Shown here in pieces: positions 15,172 to 23,426 of a DNA stretch of 64,000 nt. Position 1 is the first letter of the stretch. Every line of letters starts with the position of its first letter. The stretch lies in contig CAWGNK010000014.1 of the NCBI GenBank assembly GCA_963823945.1, positions 124,001 through 188,000 on the forward strand, in the 5' to 3' direction. The notes under the pieces are model-generated. The model searched no databases and had not been told where the DNA came from. It saw only the letters and a program-made list of their open reading frames with translations. This DNA comes from Bog-793 sp963823945 (lineage in GTDB: Bacteria > Actinomycetota > Acidimicrobiia > Acidimicrobiales > Bog-793). The position numbers and the translations under genes are program-made.

Positions 15172-16671
15172 ATGACCCTGGCAGTGGAGGGTGCGGCGGC
15201 GGTTCCAGGAGATGTCGCGGCGCGGGCGAGGCCGATCTTCACCGGCCCGGTCGCGCCGGACGGGTCGTTGCCGGCCGATGCGACCCCGCTCGCGCGACAG
15301 GGGTGCACCGGCGCGGCGGGCGAGACGGCGACGTTCATCGCTCCCGACGGCGTGCTCGAGGTCGTCGTCGGGATGGGCAAGCTGGGCGAGCTCGACGCCG
15401 AGGCGTGCCGCCGGGCCGGGGCGGCGCTCGCCCTGGCGGCCGAGCACTGCGACTCGGCCGGTTTCGACGTGTCCGGCGTGGCGCGCGGGCCGCTCGATCC
15501 GGCCCGGGTCGGCTGTGCCGTCACCGAGGGGGTGCTCCTCGGCGCGTACCGGTTCAACCGCCTGAAAAGCGAGCCCAAGGTGCCTCGTCTGCGCCGCGTC
15601 GTGCTCGCCGGCCCGGACGCCGCCGGGCTCGGCGCGGGGTGCGCCCGCGGCGAGATCACCGCGGGGGCGGTGGTGTTCTGCCGTGACCTCGTGAACACCC
15701 CGGCGGGTGAGCTCACGCCGGCCGCCTTCGCCGAGATCGCCCGCGGCGAGGGGAGCCGGCAGGGATTCGCGGTCGAGACCTGGGGACCCGAGGAGATCGC
15801 CGCGGCGGGTCTCGGGGGCCTCACGGGCGTCGCGCAGGGCTCGGCGGAGCCGCCGCAGCTCGTGCGGGGCGAGTACCGGCCCGACGACCCCGCGGCGCCC
15901 ACCGTGGCGCTTGTCGGCAAGGGGATCACCTTCGACTCCGGGGGGCTGTCGCTGAAGCCGGCCGGGTCGATGATGACGATGAAGTACGACATGAGCGGCG
16001 CGGCCGCGGTGCTCGCCGTGCTCGGCGCCTGCCGCCGTCTCGGCGTCGGCGTGCGCGTGGTCGGCATCATGCCGATGACGGAGAACATGCCTGGCGGGCG
16101 GGCGATCAAGCCCGGCGACGTCGTGCGGATCCGCAACGGCAAGACGATCGAGGTGCTGAACACCGACTGCGAGGGGCGGCTCGTGCTGGCGGACGGCCTC
16201 TGCCTGGCGGCCGAGGAGTCGCCCGACGCGATCGTCGACGTCGCGACGCTCACCGGAGCCGTCGTGGTCGCGCTCGGGAGGCGGATCGCCGGGCTGATGG
16301 GCAACGACGACCGGCTGCTTGCGGCGATGGAGGTTGCGGCCGCCCGCGCCGGCGAGCCGCTCTGGCGCCTGCCGCTGCCCGCCGGCTACCGCTCGGGCTT
16401 CGACTCGGAGGTGGCCGACATGAAGAACCTCGGCGTCCCCGGTGAGGCTGCCACCCTCGTCGCCGGGCTGCTCCTCGAGGAGTTCGTCGGCGCGACGCCC
16501 TGGGCGCACCTCGACGTCGCCGGTCCGGCCCGCGCCGAGGAGGCCAACGGCTACGTCCGCAAGGGCGGCACGGGGTTCGGCGTGCGGACGCTGCTCGAAC
16601 TGCTCGCGGCCTACGAAGCGCTGGGTGGCGCCGCGGGCGCCACGGCCGCCGGGAGGGAGTTGCTGCGATGA
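15172..16671 (+). CDS. pepA: Leucyl aminopeptidase (M17), PepA
   Basis: Cytosolic hexameric dizinc aminopeptidase, 499 residues. The N-terminal domain is variable; the catalytic domain shows VGKGITFDSGGLSLKP (Lys and Asp ligands), MKYDMSGAAAVL and NTDCEGRLVLADGL, the M17 signature. GYRSGFDSEVADMKN and WAHLDVAGPA follow. ATG 15172 lies 6 bases after the previous stop, with a GAGGG site. The stop overlaps the next start (ATGA). Confidence 0.94.
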   Translation: MTLAVEGAAAVPGDVAARARPIFTGPVAPDGSLPADATPLARQGCTGAAGETATFIAPDGVLEVVVGMGKLGELDAEACRRAGAALALAAEHCDSAGFDVSGVARGPLDPARVGCAVTEGVLLGAYRFNRLKSEPKVPRLRRVVLAGPDAAGLGAGCARGEITAGAVVFCRDLVNTPAGELTPAAFAEIARGEGSRQGFAVETWGPEEIAAAGLGGLTGVAQGSAEPPQLVRGEYRPDDPAAPTVALVGKGITFDSGGLSLKPAGSMMTMKYDMSGAAAVLAVLGACRRLGVGVRVVGIMPMTENMPGGRAIKPGDVVRIRNGKTIEVLNTDCEGRLVLADGLCLAAEESPDAIVDVATLTGAVVVALGRRIAGLMGNDDRLLAAMEVAAARAGEPLWRLPLPAGYRSGFDSEVADMKNLGVPGEAATLVAGLLLEEFVGATPWAHLDVAGPARAEEANGYVRKGGTGFGVRTLLELLAAYEALGGAAGATAAGRELLR

Positions 16672-17456
16672 CAAGCGAGGGAAGCGGCGGCGAGACGCCG
16701 CACCGGCCGTACACGCTGTCGATCGACGCCGGCGGGAGCGGCCTGAAGGCCTCGGTGCTCGACACGGGCGAGCACCTTGTCGCCGACCGGGTGAGCGTGC
16801 CGACGCCGTATCCGCTGCCGCCGGAGCGGTTTGTCGCCACCCTCGTCGAGCTCGTCCGCCCCCTGCCGGCCCACGACCGCGTCTCGGTCGGGCTCCCCGG
16901 GGTCGTGCGGCGGGGTCGCATGCTCACGGAGCCGCAGTTCGTGACGGAGCGGGGGCTCGGCTCACGGATCGACCCGGACCTCGTCGCCGCCTGGTCGGGG
17001 TTCGACCTCGTGGGGGCGCTCGCCGCGGCCTTCGGGAAGCCGACCCGGGTCGCCAACGACGCCGACCTGCAGGGTCTCGCCGTCGTCGGGGGCACGGGTC
17101 TCGAGCTCGTCGTGACGTTCGGGACCGGGGTCGGGACCGCCCTTTTCTACGAGGGCGTGCTCCTGCCGCACCTCGAGCTCGCCCACCAGCCGTTCCGCAA
17201 CGGCCAGACCTACAACCAGCAGCTCGGCGAGGCGCCGCTCCGGCGCATCGGCCCGCGCAGGTGGCGCCGACGCGTCATGGTTGCGCTCGAGAACTTCCGG
17301 GTGCTCACGAACTTCGACCACTGCTACCTCGGCGGTGGGAACTCGCGCCACCTGCGGGGGGCCGTGCACGAGCCGTACACCGTCGTCGACAACCTGGCCG
17401 GCATCATCGGCGGGGTGCGCCTCTGGGACGAGACGCGTTGGCTGGAGCGGTTCTAG
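16668..17456 (+). CDS. ROK family kinase, polyphosphate glucokinase-like
   Basis: A 262-residue sugar kinase of the ROK/hexokinase fold. The phosphate-1 loop is LSIDAGGSGLKASVLD; TPYPLPPE, SVGLPGVVRRG, NDADLQGLAVV and FGTGVGTALFYEGVLLPHLELAHQP follow the layout of actinobacterial polyphosphate glucokinases. The ROK zinc motif CGxxGCxE is absent, as in that subgroup. It would phosphorylate glucose with polyphosphate or ATP. The ATG overlaps the pepA stop. The substrate is inferred from similarity only. Confidence 0.8.
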   Translation: MTSEGSGGETPHRPYTLSIDAGGSGLKASVLDTGEHLVADRVSVPTPYPLPPERFVATLVELVRPLPAHDRVSVGLPGVVRRGRMLTEPQFVTERGLGSRIDPDLVAAWSGFDLVGALAAAFGKPTRVANDADLQGLAVVGGTGLELVVTFGTGVGTALFYEGVLLPHLELAHQPFRNGQTYNQQLGEAPLRRIGPRRWRRRVMVALENFRVLTNFDHCYLGGGNSRHLRGAVHEPYTVVDNLAGIIGGVRLWDETRWLERF

Positions 17457-17478
17457 GGCCCTCCGGCCAGGGCGTGCG

Positions 17479-18039
17479 CTAGGACGCGAGCCAGGCCGGC
17501 GCGGCGTCTAGCAGGAAGCGGCTGACGGCGAGCGTGCGGTCGAAGGCGTCGCACAGGAGCTCCTCGCCGGCCAGCACGCGTGCGAGCGAGACGTCCCGGT
17601 GGGCGACGATGGTCAGCCGTCGCACCGGGGGGTCGGTCACCGAGCCGAAGGAGTCCGTCGCCGAGATCTCGAGGGGGAGCTCGATGCCGCCGACCCCGGC
17701 GAGGTCGATCGCGAGCCGCAACAGGTCCGGCCCGTGCGGCAGCGGTGGGATGCCCCAGGTGAAGGTCAACGGGAAGGTCCACTTGTCCGGCGGCTCGGCG
17801 TCGTCGGGCAGCGCCACGACGGCGTCCTCGAAGTCGAGGAGCGTGCGCGGGTCGACCTCGAGCGCCAGGTGGAGGTCGATCGGACCGCCGCAGCCCTCCT
17901 CGGGGTGGAGGTCGACCTCCCAGAACTGGCGCAGTGAGTAGGTCTCGACGAAGTGCCGCTCGTCGTGCACGTGGAAGCCGTGCTCGACCGCGTGGTCCTT
18001 CAGTTCGGCGACGTAGCCGGCGACATCGATGACCGCCAT
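17479..18039 (-). CDS. Conserved hypothetical protein (186 aa)
   Basis: Not recognised. ATG 18039 (MAVIDVAGYVAELKDHAVEHG) is preferred to an upstream ATG because a TACACT hexamer lies 9 bases before it. The sequence is acidic and soluble, with no signal peptide: an N-terminal helical part, then FWEVDLHPEEGCGGPIDLHLALEVDPR, a TFTWGIPPLPHGPDLLRLA stretch, and a C-terminal HRDVSLARVLAGEELLCDAFDRTL. It looks like a single beta-rich domain. Divergent from the inositol-phosphatase-family gene, it may share regulation with it. Confidence 0.7.
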   Translation of the reverse strand: MAVIDVAGYVAELKDHAVEHGFHVHDERHFVETYSLRQFWEVDLHPEEGCGGPIDLHLALEVDPRTLLDFEDAVVALPDDAEPPDKWTFPLTFTWGIPPLPHGPDLLRLAIDLAGVGGIELPLEISATDSFGSVTDPPVRRLTIVAHRDVSLARVLAGEELLCDAFDRTLAVSRFLLDAAPAWLAS

Positions 18040-18048
18040 CGATCTGCG

Positions 18049-18054
18049 AGTGTA
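18049..18054 (-). promoter_or_regulatory. -10 element TACACT of the 186-aa hypothetical gene
   Basis: TACACT on the minus strand, 9 bases before ATG 18039; no ribosome site is seen. Confidence 0.4.
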
Positions 18055-18129
18055 GGCGGCGGGCCGCGGGCGCTCGCCGACCGCCGTCACCCGCCCGGCC
18101 GGAGTTCGGATCGCCCCCTTCCCAGCCGG

Positions 18130-18135
18130 TAACCT
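18130..18135 (+). promoter_or_regulatory. -10 element TAACCT of the inositol-phosphatase-family gene
   Basis: TAACCT followed by 7 bases and GTG 18143, consistent with a leaderless mRNA. Confidence 0.5.
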
Positions 18136-18142
18136 GCGGGCG

Positions 18143-18907
18143 GTGCAGGCAGAGGAGATTCTCGAGGCGTTGTCGGCGGCTGCCTACGCCGTCGCGCGGG
18201 CGGTCGCGGTCGAAGACGACTGGTCGATGCCGGGGAGCCGGCCGGGTCAGTTCCGCATCGACCTCGCCGCCGACGCCGCCGCCTGCGAGGTGCTCCTCGG
18301 CGCCGGCCTCGGCGTGCTGAGCGAGGAGAGCGGCGTGACCGAGGGGGACCGCCAGTACCTCGCCGTCATCGACCCGGTCGACGGCTCGACGAACGCCTCC
18401 CGGGGGCTGCACTGGTACGCGACGAGCATCTGCGTGCTCGACGAGATGGGCCCGTACGTCGCGCTCGTCGTCAACCAGGCCCGCTTCTCCTGCTACGAGG
18501 CCGTGCGGGGCCACGGCGCGACCCGCGACGGACGCCCGATCGCGCCGTCCAAGGTCACCTCGCTCGCCGACGCGATCGTCAGCGTCTCGGGCTATCCGCC
18601 CCGGGACATGGGCTGGCACCAGCTGCGAAGCCTCGGTGCCGCGGCGCTCGAGCTCTGTGCCGTCGCCGACGGCAGCCTCGACGCCTTCGCCGAGTGGGGG
18701 GACAGCGGTCTCGGGGTCTGGGACTACCTCGGCGGCATGCTCGTCTGCAGCGAAGCGGGCGCCGCGGTGGGGGAGGCGTCGGGGCGGGAGCTCGTCGTGC
18801 GGGCCCACGCCGAGCGGCGCAGCCCGGTCGCCGCGGCGAGCCCGGAACTGCTCACCGAGCTGCTCGCGGCCCGCGCCGGGACCCCCCACCGGCGGCTGCG
18901 CCGATGA
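18143..18907 (+). CDS. Inositol monophosphatase family protein
   Basis: Metal-dependent phosphatase of the IMPase/CysQ/FBPase fold, 254 residues. Motif 1 is LGVLSEESG (Glu ligand) and IDPVDGSTNASRG (Asp-Asp pair), and motif 2 is WDYLGGMLVCSEAGA (Asp ligand). The substrate could be inositol phosphate, histidinol phosphate or 3'-phosphoadenosine phosphate; the sequence does not decide. The start GTG 18143 is leaderless. The stop overlaps the zinc-ribbon gene (ATGA). Confidence 0.88.
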   Translation: MQAEEILEALSAAAYAVARAVAVEDDWSMPGSRPGQFRIDLAADAAACEVLLGAGLGVLSEESGVTEGDRQYLAVIDPVDGSTNASRGLHWYATSICVLDEMGPYVALVVNQARFSCYEAVRGHGATRDGRPIAPSKVTSLADAIVSVSGYPPRDMGWHQLRSLGAAALELCAVADGSLDAFAEWGDSGLGVWDYLGGMLVCSEAGAAVGEASGRELVVRAHAERRSPVAAASPELLTELLAARAGTPHRRLRR

Positions 18908-19656
18908 CGACGGAGACCCCTCCCGAAGGCGGGTCGGCCCACTCGGTCCCGCTCGAGGTGCTGCTCGCCGTGCAGGACGGCGACACGGCCGCCGACCAGC
19001 TCCGTCACCGCCGGGCGCGACTTCCGGAGCGGGACGTGCTCGCCGGGCTCGAGGCGCGGCTCGAGAAGAACGCCACGGAGGCGGCGGAGCTCGACGCCGC
19101 GCGCCACGCCCAGGAGGTGCGCCTCGCCGAGCTGGCGGGGGAGGTCGACGAGCTCGTGGGTCGGACCACCCGGATCGACCACCAGCTGCGCGCCGGTGAG
19201 GTGCCCTCGTTCCGTGACCAGGAGGCGATCGCGATGGAGATGGGCGCCCTCGGGCGCCGCCGCGGCGAGCTCGACGACGAGCAGCTCGTCGTGATGGAGG
19301 CCATCGAGGAGCTGGAGGTGGAGCTCAACCGGCTCGCGGGCGAAAGGGCCGTGCTGGCCGGTGAGATCGCGTCAGTGCGCGCCGCCCTCGGGTCGGCCGA
19401 GGCGGCGGTCGACACCGAGCTGGCGACGATCGCCATCCGCCGGGCCGACCTCGCGGCGGAGGTGCCGACGGAACTGCTGGACGAGTACGAGCGGCTCCGG
19501 GTGCGGCTCGACGGTGTCGGGGTGGCCCGGCTCGTCAACGCCTCCTGCAGCGGCTGTCACCTGGCGCTGTCGGCCACGGAGCTCGACCACAGCCGGCACG
19601 CGCCCGCGGGCGAGGTCGTCCACTGCGCGCAGTGCGGGCGGATCCTCGTCGCCTGA
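18904..19656 (+). CDS. C4 zinc-ribbon coiled-coil protein (DUF164 / CT398 type)
   Basis: ATG 18904 gives 250 residues. Residues about 40-190 form an uninterrupted Glu/Leu/Arg coiled-coil hairpin (GEVPSFRDQEAIAMEMGALGRRRGELDDE is the conserved turn region). The C-terminal zinc ribbon is SCSGCHLALS with HCAQCGRILV. The family is conserved in actinobacteria next to RNase H or NIF3 genes, and its role is unknown; a nucleic-acid or secretion-chaperone function has been suggested for relatives. Coupled to the upstream gene. Confidence 0.88.
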   Translation: MTTETPPEGGSAHSVPLEVLLAVQDGDTAADQLRHRRARLPERDVLAGLEARLEKNATEAAELDAARHAQEVRLAELAGEVDELVGRTTRIDHQLRAGEVPSFRDQEAIAMEMGALGRRRGELDDEQLVVMEAIEELEVELNRLAGERAVLAGEIASVRAALGSAEAAVDTELATIAIRRADLAAEVPTELLDEYERLRVRLDGVGVARLVNASCSGCHLALSATELDHSRHAPAGEVVHCAQCGRILVA

Positions 19657-19692
19657 GCACCAGGGCCGGCGGGCCGGAGGCGGTCGGTTGGG

Positions 19693-19965
19693 TCAGGCAG
19701 CGGGCTTGTGGTCGCGCTCGTGGTGCTGTACGGCCAGCACGATCATTGCCGTGCAGCCCACCGCGAGCAGGAAGCCGAGCCCGAACGAGTAGCCGTACCG
19801 CCACCCGAAGACGAGCCGGCCGAGCAGCCCTCCGAGGAACGTCCCGGCGAGCCCGACGGCGATCGTCGCGCCGATGCCCATCGGGTTCGGGCCGGGAACG
19901 ACGAGGCGGCCGAGCGCCCCGACCACGAGGCCCGTAACGATCAGCTCGATCACCAACCAGAACAC
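19693..19965 (-). CDS. GlsB/YeaQ/YmgE family membrane protein
   Basis: A 90-residue protein with three membrane segments and the Gly-rich pattern GALGRLVVPGPNPMGIGATIAVGLAGTFLGGLLG of the transglycosylase-associated family. GTG 19965 (VFWLVIELIVTG) is chosen because the open frame before it is not membrane-like. These small proteins are stress-associated in many bacteria, with no defined biochemical function. Confidence 0.85.
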   Translation of the reverse strand: MFWLVIELIVTGLVVGALGRLVVPGPNPMGIGATIAVGLAGTFLGGLLGRLVFGWRYGYSFGLGFLLAVGCTAMIVLAVQHHERDHKPAA

Positions 19966-20027
19966 GCCGCGAGTCTCGCACACCTCCCGGCGGGCGGCGG
20001 GTCGCCGGACGGTGCCCCGGGCGACGC

Positions 20028-20060
20028 GGAACGGTCCGAGCACGAGGCTCGGACCGTTCC
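20028..20060 (-). terminator. Strong hairpin downstream of ppsA
   Basis: GGAACGGTCCGAG (20028-20040) and CTCGGACCGTTCC (20048-20060) are a perfect 13-bp inverted repeat with a 7-base loop, 60 bases past the ppsA stop. There is no T tract. It is the most stable hairpin I noted in the window and probably ends the eno-ppsA transcript. Confidence 0.6.
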
Positions 20061-20120
20061 AAGTTGCCTCCCGGCGGTCCCGTCCCTGCGGGCGGGTCGG
20101 TCAGGTGGTGCCGGGGTGCC

Positions 20121-22538
20121 CTAGTGGGCGGCCTTGTGACCGCTCGGGGCCTTGCCGAGCTTGCGCTCGAGCTCCAGGACGACCTCGGTCGTCTTCAGCA
20201 CCGTGTCGGGGTTGAGGCTCATCGAGTCGATGCCGATCTCGACGAGGTACTCGGCCATCTCCGGGTAGTCCGAGGGCGCCTGCCCGCAGATGCCGGAGTG
20301 GATCTTGTTGCGGTGGCATCCCTCGACGGAGAGGCGCAGCATCTCTTTCACGCCGTCGTCGCGCTCTTCGTAGTCGAACGCCACGATCTCGCTGTCACGG
20401 TCGACGCCGAGGCAGAGCTGCGTGAGGTCGTTCGAGCCGATCGAGTAGCCGTCGAAGAGGGGAGCGAACTGGTCCACGAGGATGACGTTGTTCGGGATCT
20501 CGCACATCGCGTAGATCTTCAGGCCGTTCTCCCCGCGGGACAGTCCGAGCTTGGCCATCTGGGCCAGCACCGCCTCCGCCTCCTTCACCCGGCGGACGAA
20601 GGGGATCATGAGGATGACGTTCGTGAGCCCCATGTCCTCGCGGACCCGCTTCATCGCCTTGCACTCGAGCGCGAAGCCTTCGACATAGGCCGGGTGTGCG
20701 TAGCGGGAGGCTCCGCGCCAGCCGATCATCGGGTTGCTCTCGTCGGGCTCGAAGCCGGCGCCGCCGAGCAGGCTCGCGTACTCGTTGGTCTTGAAGTCGC
20801 TCATGCGCACGACAACGGGCTTGGGCCAGAACGCCGCGGCGATGGTGCCGATCCCCTCGGAGAGCCGCTCGACGAAGAACGTCTCGCCGTCGGGGTAGCC
20901 GCGGGTGAGCCGGGCGATCGTGGCGGTCGCCTCGGGATCCGTGACCTTCTCCGGGTGGAGAAGCGCCATCGGGTGGGCCCGGATCGACTCGCTGATGATG
21001 AACTCCATCCGGGCGAGCCCGACACCGTCGTTCGGCAGGAACGACGTCTTGAAGGCGAGGTCCGGGTTGCCGAGGTTGATCATGATGTCGGTCTCAGGGC
21101 GCTCCAGGCCCTCGACCTCGGTGCGCACGACGTGGAACGGGATCTCACCGTTGTAGATGCGCCCGGAGTCGCCCTCGGCGCACGAGGCGGTGACGAGGGC
21201 GCCCTGCGGCACGGCCGTGGTGCAGTCTCCCGTGCCGATGATCGCCGGGATGCCGAGCTCGCGGGCGATGATCGCCGCGTGGCAGGTCCTGCCACCCCGG
21301 TTGGTGACGATCGCGGCGGCGGTCTTCATGACGGGCTCCCAGTCCGGGGTCGTCATGTCCGTGATCAGCACCTCGCCGGCGTTGAAGTCCGCCAGGTGGG
21401 AGACGTCGACGATGACGCGGGCGTTGCCCGTGGCGATCTTCTCGCCGACGCTGCGGCCGGTGGTGAGGATCTCGCCGGTTCCGTCGAGGACGTAGGTCTC
21501 GAGGCTCGTCGCCTTGCGCTGCGAGGCGACCGTCTCGGGACGGGCCTGCACGAGGTAGAGGAGCCCGTCGATCCCGTCCTTGGCCCATTCCATGTCCATC
21601 GGCCGGTTGTAGTGCTTCTCGATCGCGATCGCGTACCCGGCGAGCTCGAGGACGTCCTCGTCGGTCAGGCAGAACCGCTCGCGGTCGGCCTTGGGAGTCG
21701 GGACGTTCCGGGTGGCGACGCGCTGCTCGCCCTCGACGAAGATCATCTTGATCGCCTTGTCGCCGATGAGGCGGCGCAGCACGGCGCGGTGGCCCTGCTC
21801 GAAGGTGGTCTTGAAGACGTAGTACTCGTCGGGGTCGACGGCGCCCTGGACGACGTTCTCGCCGAGGCCGTAGGCGCCGGTGACGAAGACGACGTCCCGG
21901 AAGCCGGACTCGGTGTCGAGCGAGAACATGACGCCCGACGAGGCGAGGTCCGAGCGCACCATCTTCATGATGCCGATCGACAGTGCCACGTCGAAGTGGT
22001 CGAATCCCTGGTCGACGCGGTAGTGGATGGCACGGTCGGTGAACAGGCTGGCGAAGCAGCGCCGGCAGGCGTCGAGGAGGTTCTCGTCGCCGTGGACGTT
22101 GAGGTAGGTGTCCTGCTGGCCGGCGAAGCTCGCCGTCGGCAGGTCCTCGGCCGTCGCCGACGACCGAACCGCCAGGCTGACCTCGTTCCCGTACTCCTCC
22201 TGGAGCTTGCGGTAGGCGGCGATGATCTCGTCGGCGAGGTCCTTGGGCAGCCCGGCGCCGTAGACGATCTCCCGGGCGCGCTTGCCACAGCGCGCGAGGT
22301 CGGCGACGTCCTCGGGGTCGAGCTTGTCGATCGCCTCGTGGAGGGGCGCGAGCGCGCCGGCTTCCTTCAGCATGTGGCGGTAGCCCTCGGCCGTGATGGC
22401 GAAGCCGTTGGGGATGCGGACGCCCTCGTGGGACAGTTTCTGGTACATCTCGCCGAGGGAGGCGTTCTTGCCGCCGACGATGGGCACGTCCTCGATCCCG
22501 ATCTCCTCGAAAAAGCGGACGTATTTGAAGCCGGTCAT
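20121..22538 (-). CDS. ppsA: Phosphoenolpyruvate synthase (pyruvate, water dikinase)
   Basis: Makes PEP from pyruvate and ATP, opening gluconeogenesis. ATG 22538 has a GAGAGGA ribosome site and gives 805 residues. The N-terminal ATP-grasp-like domain shows VGGKNASLGEMYQKL and VRSSATAEDLPTASFAGQQDTYLNV. The swivelling phosphohistidine domain has GGRTCHAAIIARELGIPAIIGT (His at about 417). The C-terminal PEP/pyruvate barrel has NPMIGWRGASRY and SICGQAPSDYPE-type residues with the catalytic Cys. The start overlaps the preceding gene by ATGA, so it is in an operon with eno. Confidence 0.95.
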   Translation of the reverse strand: MTGFKYVRFFEEIGIEDVPIVGGKNASLGEMYQKLSHEGVRIPNGFAITAEGYRHMLKEAGALAPLHEAIDKLDPEDVADLARCGKRAREIVYGAGLPKDLADEIIAAYRKLQEEYGNEVSLAVRSSATAEDLPTASFAGQQDTYLNVHGDENLLDACRRCFASLFTDRAIHYRVDQGFDHFDVALSIGIMKMVRSDLASSGVMFSLDTESGFRDVVFVTGAYGLGENVVQGAVDPDEYYVFKTTFEQGHRAVLRRLIGDKAIKMIFVEGEQRVATRNVPTPKADRERFCLTDEDVLELAGYAIAIEKHYNRPMDMEWAKDGIDGLLYLVQARPETVASQRKATSLETYVLDGTGEILTTGRSVGEKIATGNARVIVDVSHLADFNAGEVLITDMTTPDWEPVMKTAAAIVTNRGGRTCHAAIIARELGIPAIIGTGDCTTAVPQGALVTASCAEGDSGRIYNGEIPFHVVRTEVEGLERPETDIMINLGNPDLAFKTSFLPNDGVGLARMEFIISESIRAHPMALLHPEKVTDPEATATIARLTRGYPDGETFFVERLSEGIGTIAAAFWPKPVVVRMSDFKTNEYASLLGGAGFEPDESNPMIGWRGASRYAHPAYVEGFALECKAMKRVREDMGLTNVILMIPFVRRVKEAEAVLAQMAKLGLSRGENGLKIYAMCEIPNNVILVDQFAPLFDGYSIGSNDLTQLCLGVDRDSEIVAFDYEERDDGVKEMLRLSVEGCHRNKIHSGICGQAPSDYPEMAEYLVEIGIDSMSLNPDTVLKTTEVVLELERKLGKAPSGHKAAH

Positions 22539-23422
22539 ATCTGGTCCTCTCTTAGCTGATCGAACTGTAAATGGTCGAGCAATTGGGCGGCGTCGAGACC
22601 CCGCCAGGTGTCCCGCAACGTCGAGATCGCGAAGTGCCGCGCCCCGAGCCCACCGTCGGCGCGTTGCAGGTCGCCCAGACAGTCGCCGACTGCGTCGGGG
22701 TAGCTCGGCTTGAACCGCAGCGCCTGGGCTAGTTCGAGGCCACCCCATAGGGCACCAACGAAGGTCGCGCCGGAGTCGGGCTGGAGCCGCATGCCGAGCA
22801 CCCGGTTCTCACAGTGTCGCACGAACTCCGAGGTGATGGCGCGCACCTCGGCCGAGAGGCTGGAAGAACCCGCCAGCGAGACGGCGACAGCGGTGGTCTC
22901 GAGGTCCGGTCCGGGTGTCGCCCAGCCCCCGTGCGGGTCGCGGGTCTCGGCGAGGAGCTCGGCGAAGGGATTGCGTCCGGCATCGAGGGGAGCCGCGACG
23001 CCGAGCCGGTGCAGCTCGGCGACGTGGAGCGCCCCGCGCAGCGCGCCCTGCCAGTCGCGGGCCCGGTGCGAGCGCGCGAGCGCCGCCTCCCGCTCCGCCA
23101 GCCACCGGTCCGGCGAGCGGTCCGGCACCCGGCCGAGCAGGGCGAGCGCGCGCAGCGCGGCCCAGCCGATCGTGAGGGTCGGGTAGCCGCCCTCCTGGTC
23201 CTGCAGCCCACGCAGCCAGCCCGCCGTCAGCTCGGGCTCGGGGAACGGGATGCCAAGGAGGCGCAGGCACTCGAGGGCGGCGAGGGTGTCTGGCGCGTTC
23301 GGTTCCTCGACACCCCACTCCGGGGTCCGGTAGAAGGAGTACCCGCCGAGTGGGGTGCGGCGACTGAGGACGTAACGTCCGGCTGCCTCGGTGTCGAGAC
23401 AGGCGGTCCGGAAACGGGACAC
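22535..23422 (-). CDS. Squalene-cyclase / prenyltransferase-like alpha-toroid protein
   Basis: A 295-residue protein built of repeated QW/PFT-like helical units: GGYSFYRTP, DTLAALECLRLLG, QDQEGGYPTLT, DPHGGWATPGPDLETTAVAVSLA, DSGATFVGALWGGLELAQAL and ADGGLGARHFAISTLRDTWRGLDAAQLL. No DxDD or SAxDTAE cyclase acid motif and no zinc ligands of protein prenyltransferases are obvious, so catalysis is doubtful. It is locked between eno (4 bases) and ppsA (ATGA overlap), which suggests a link with PEP metabolism. I know no described role for such a protein there. Confidence 0.75.
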   Translation of the reverse strand: MSRFRTACLDTEAAGRYVLSRRTPLGGYSFYRTPEWGVEEPNAPDTLAALECLRLLGIPFPEPELTAGWLRGLQDQEGGYPTLTIGWAALRALALLGRVPDRSPDRWLAEREAALARSHRARDWQGALRGALHVAELHRLGVAAPLDAGRNPFAELLAETRDPHGGWATPGPDLETTAVAVSLAGSSSLSAEVRAITSEFVRHCENRVLGMRLQPDSGATFVGALWGGLELAQALRFKPSYPDAVGDCLGDLQRADGGLGARHFAISTLRDTWRGLDAAQLLDHLQFDQLREDQI

Positions 23423-23426
23423 GTCG

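Noticed and set aside
20064..22559. An 831-codon open frame on + opposite ppsA
   Set aside because: Mirror frame of a long high-GC gene; composition is Val/Asp/Leu/Gly-rich with no domain, and ppsA on the other strand is complete with all motifs.
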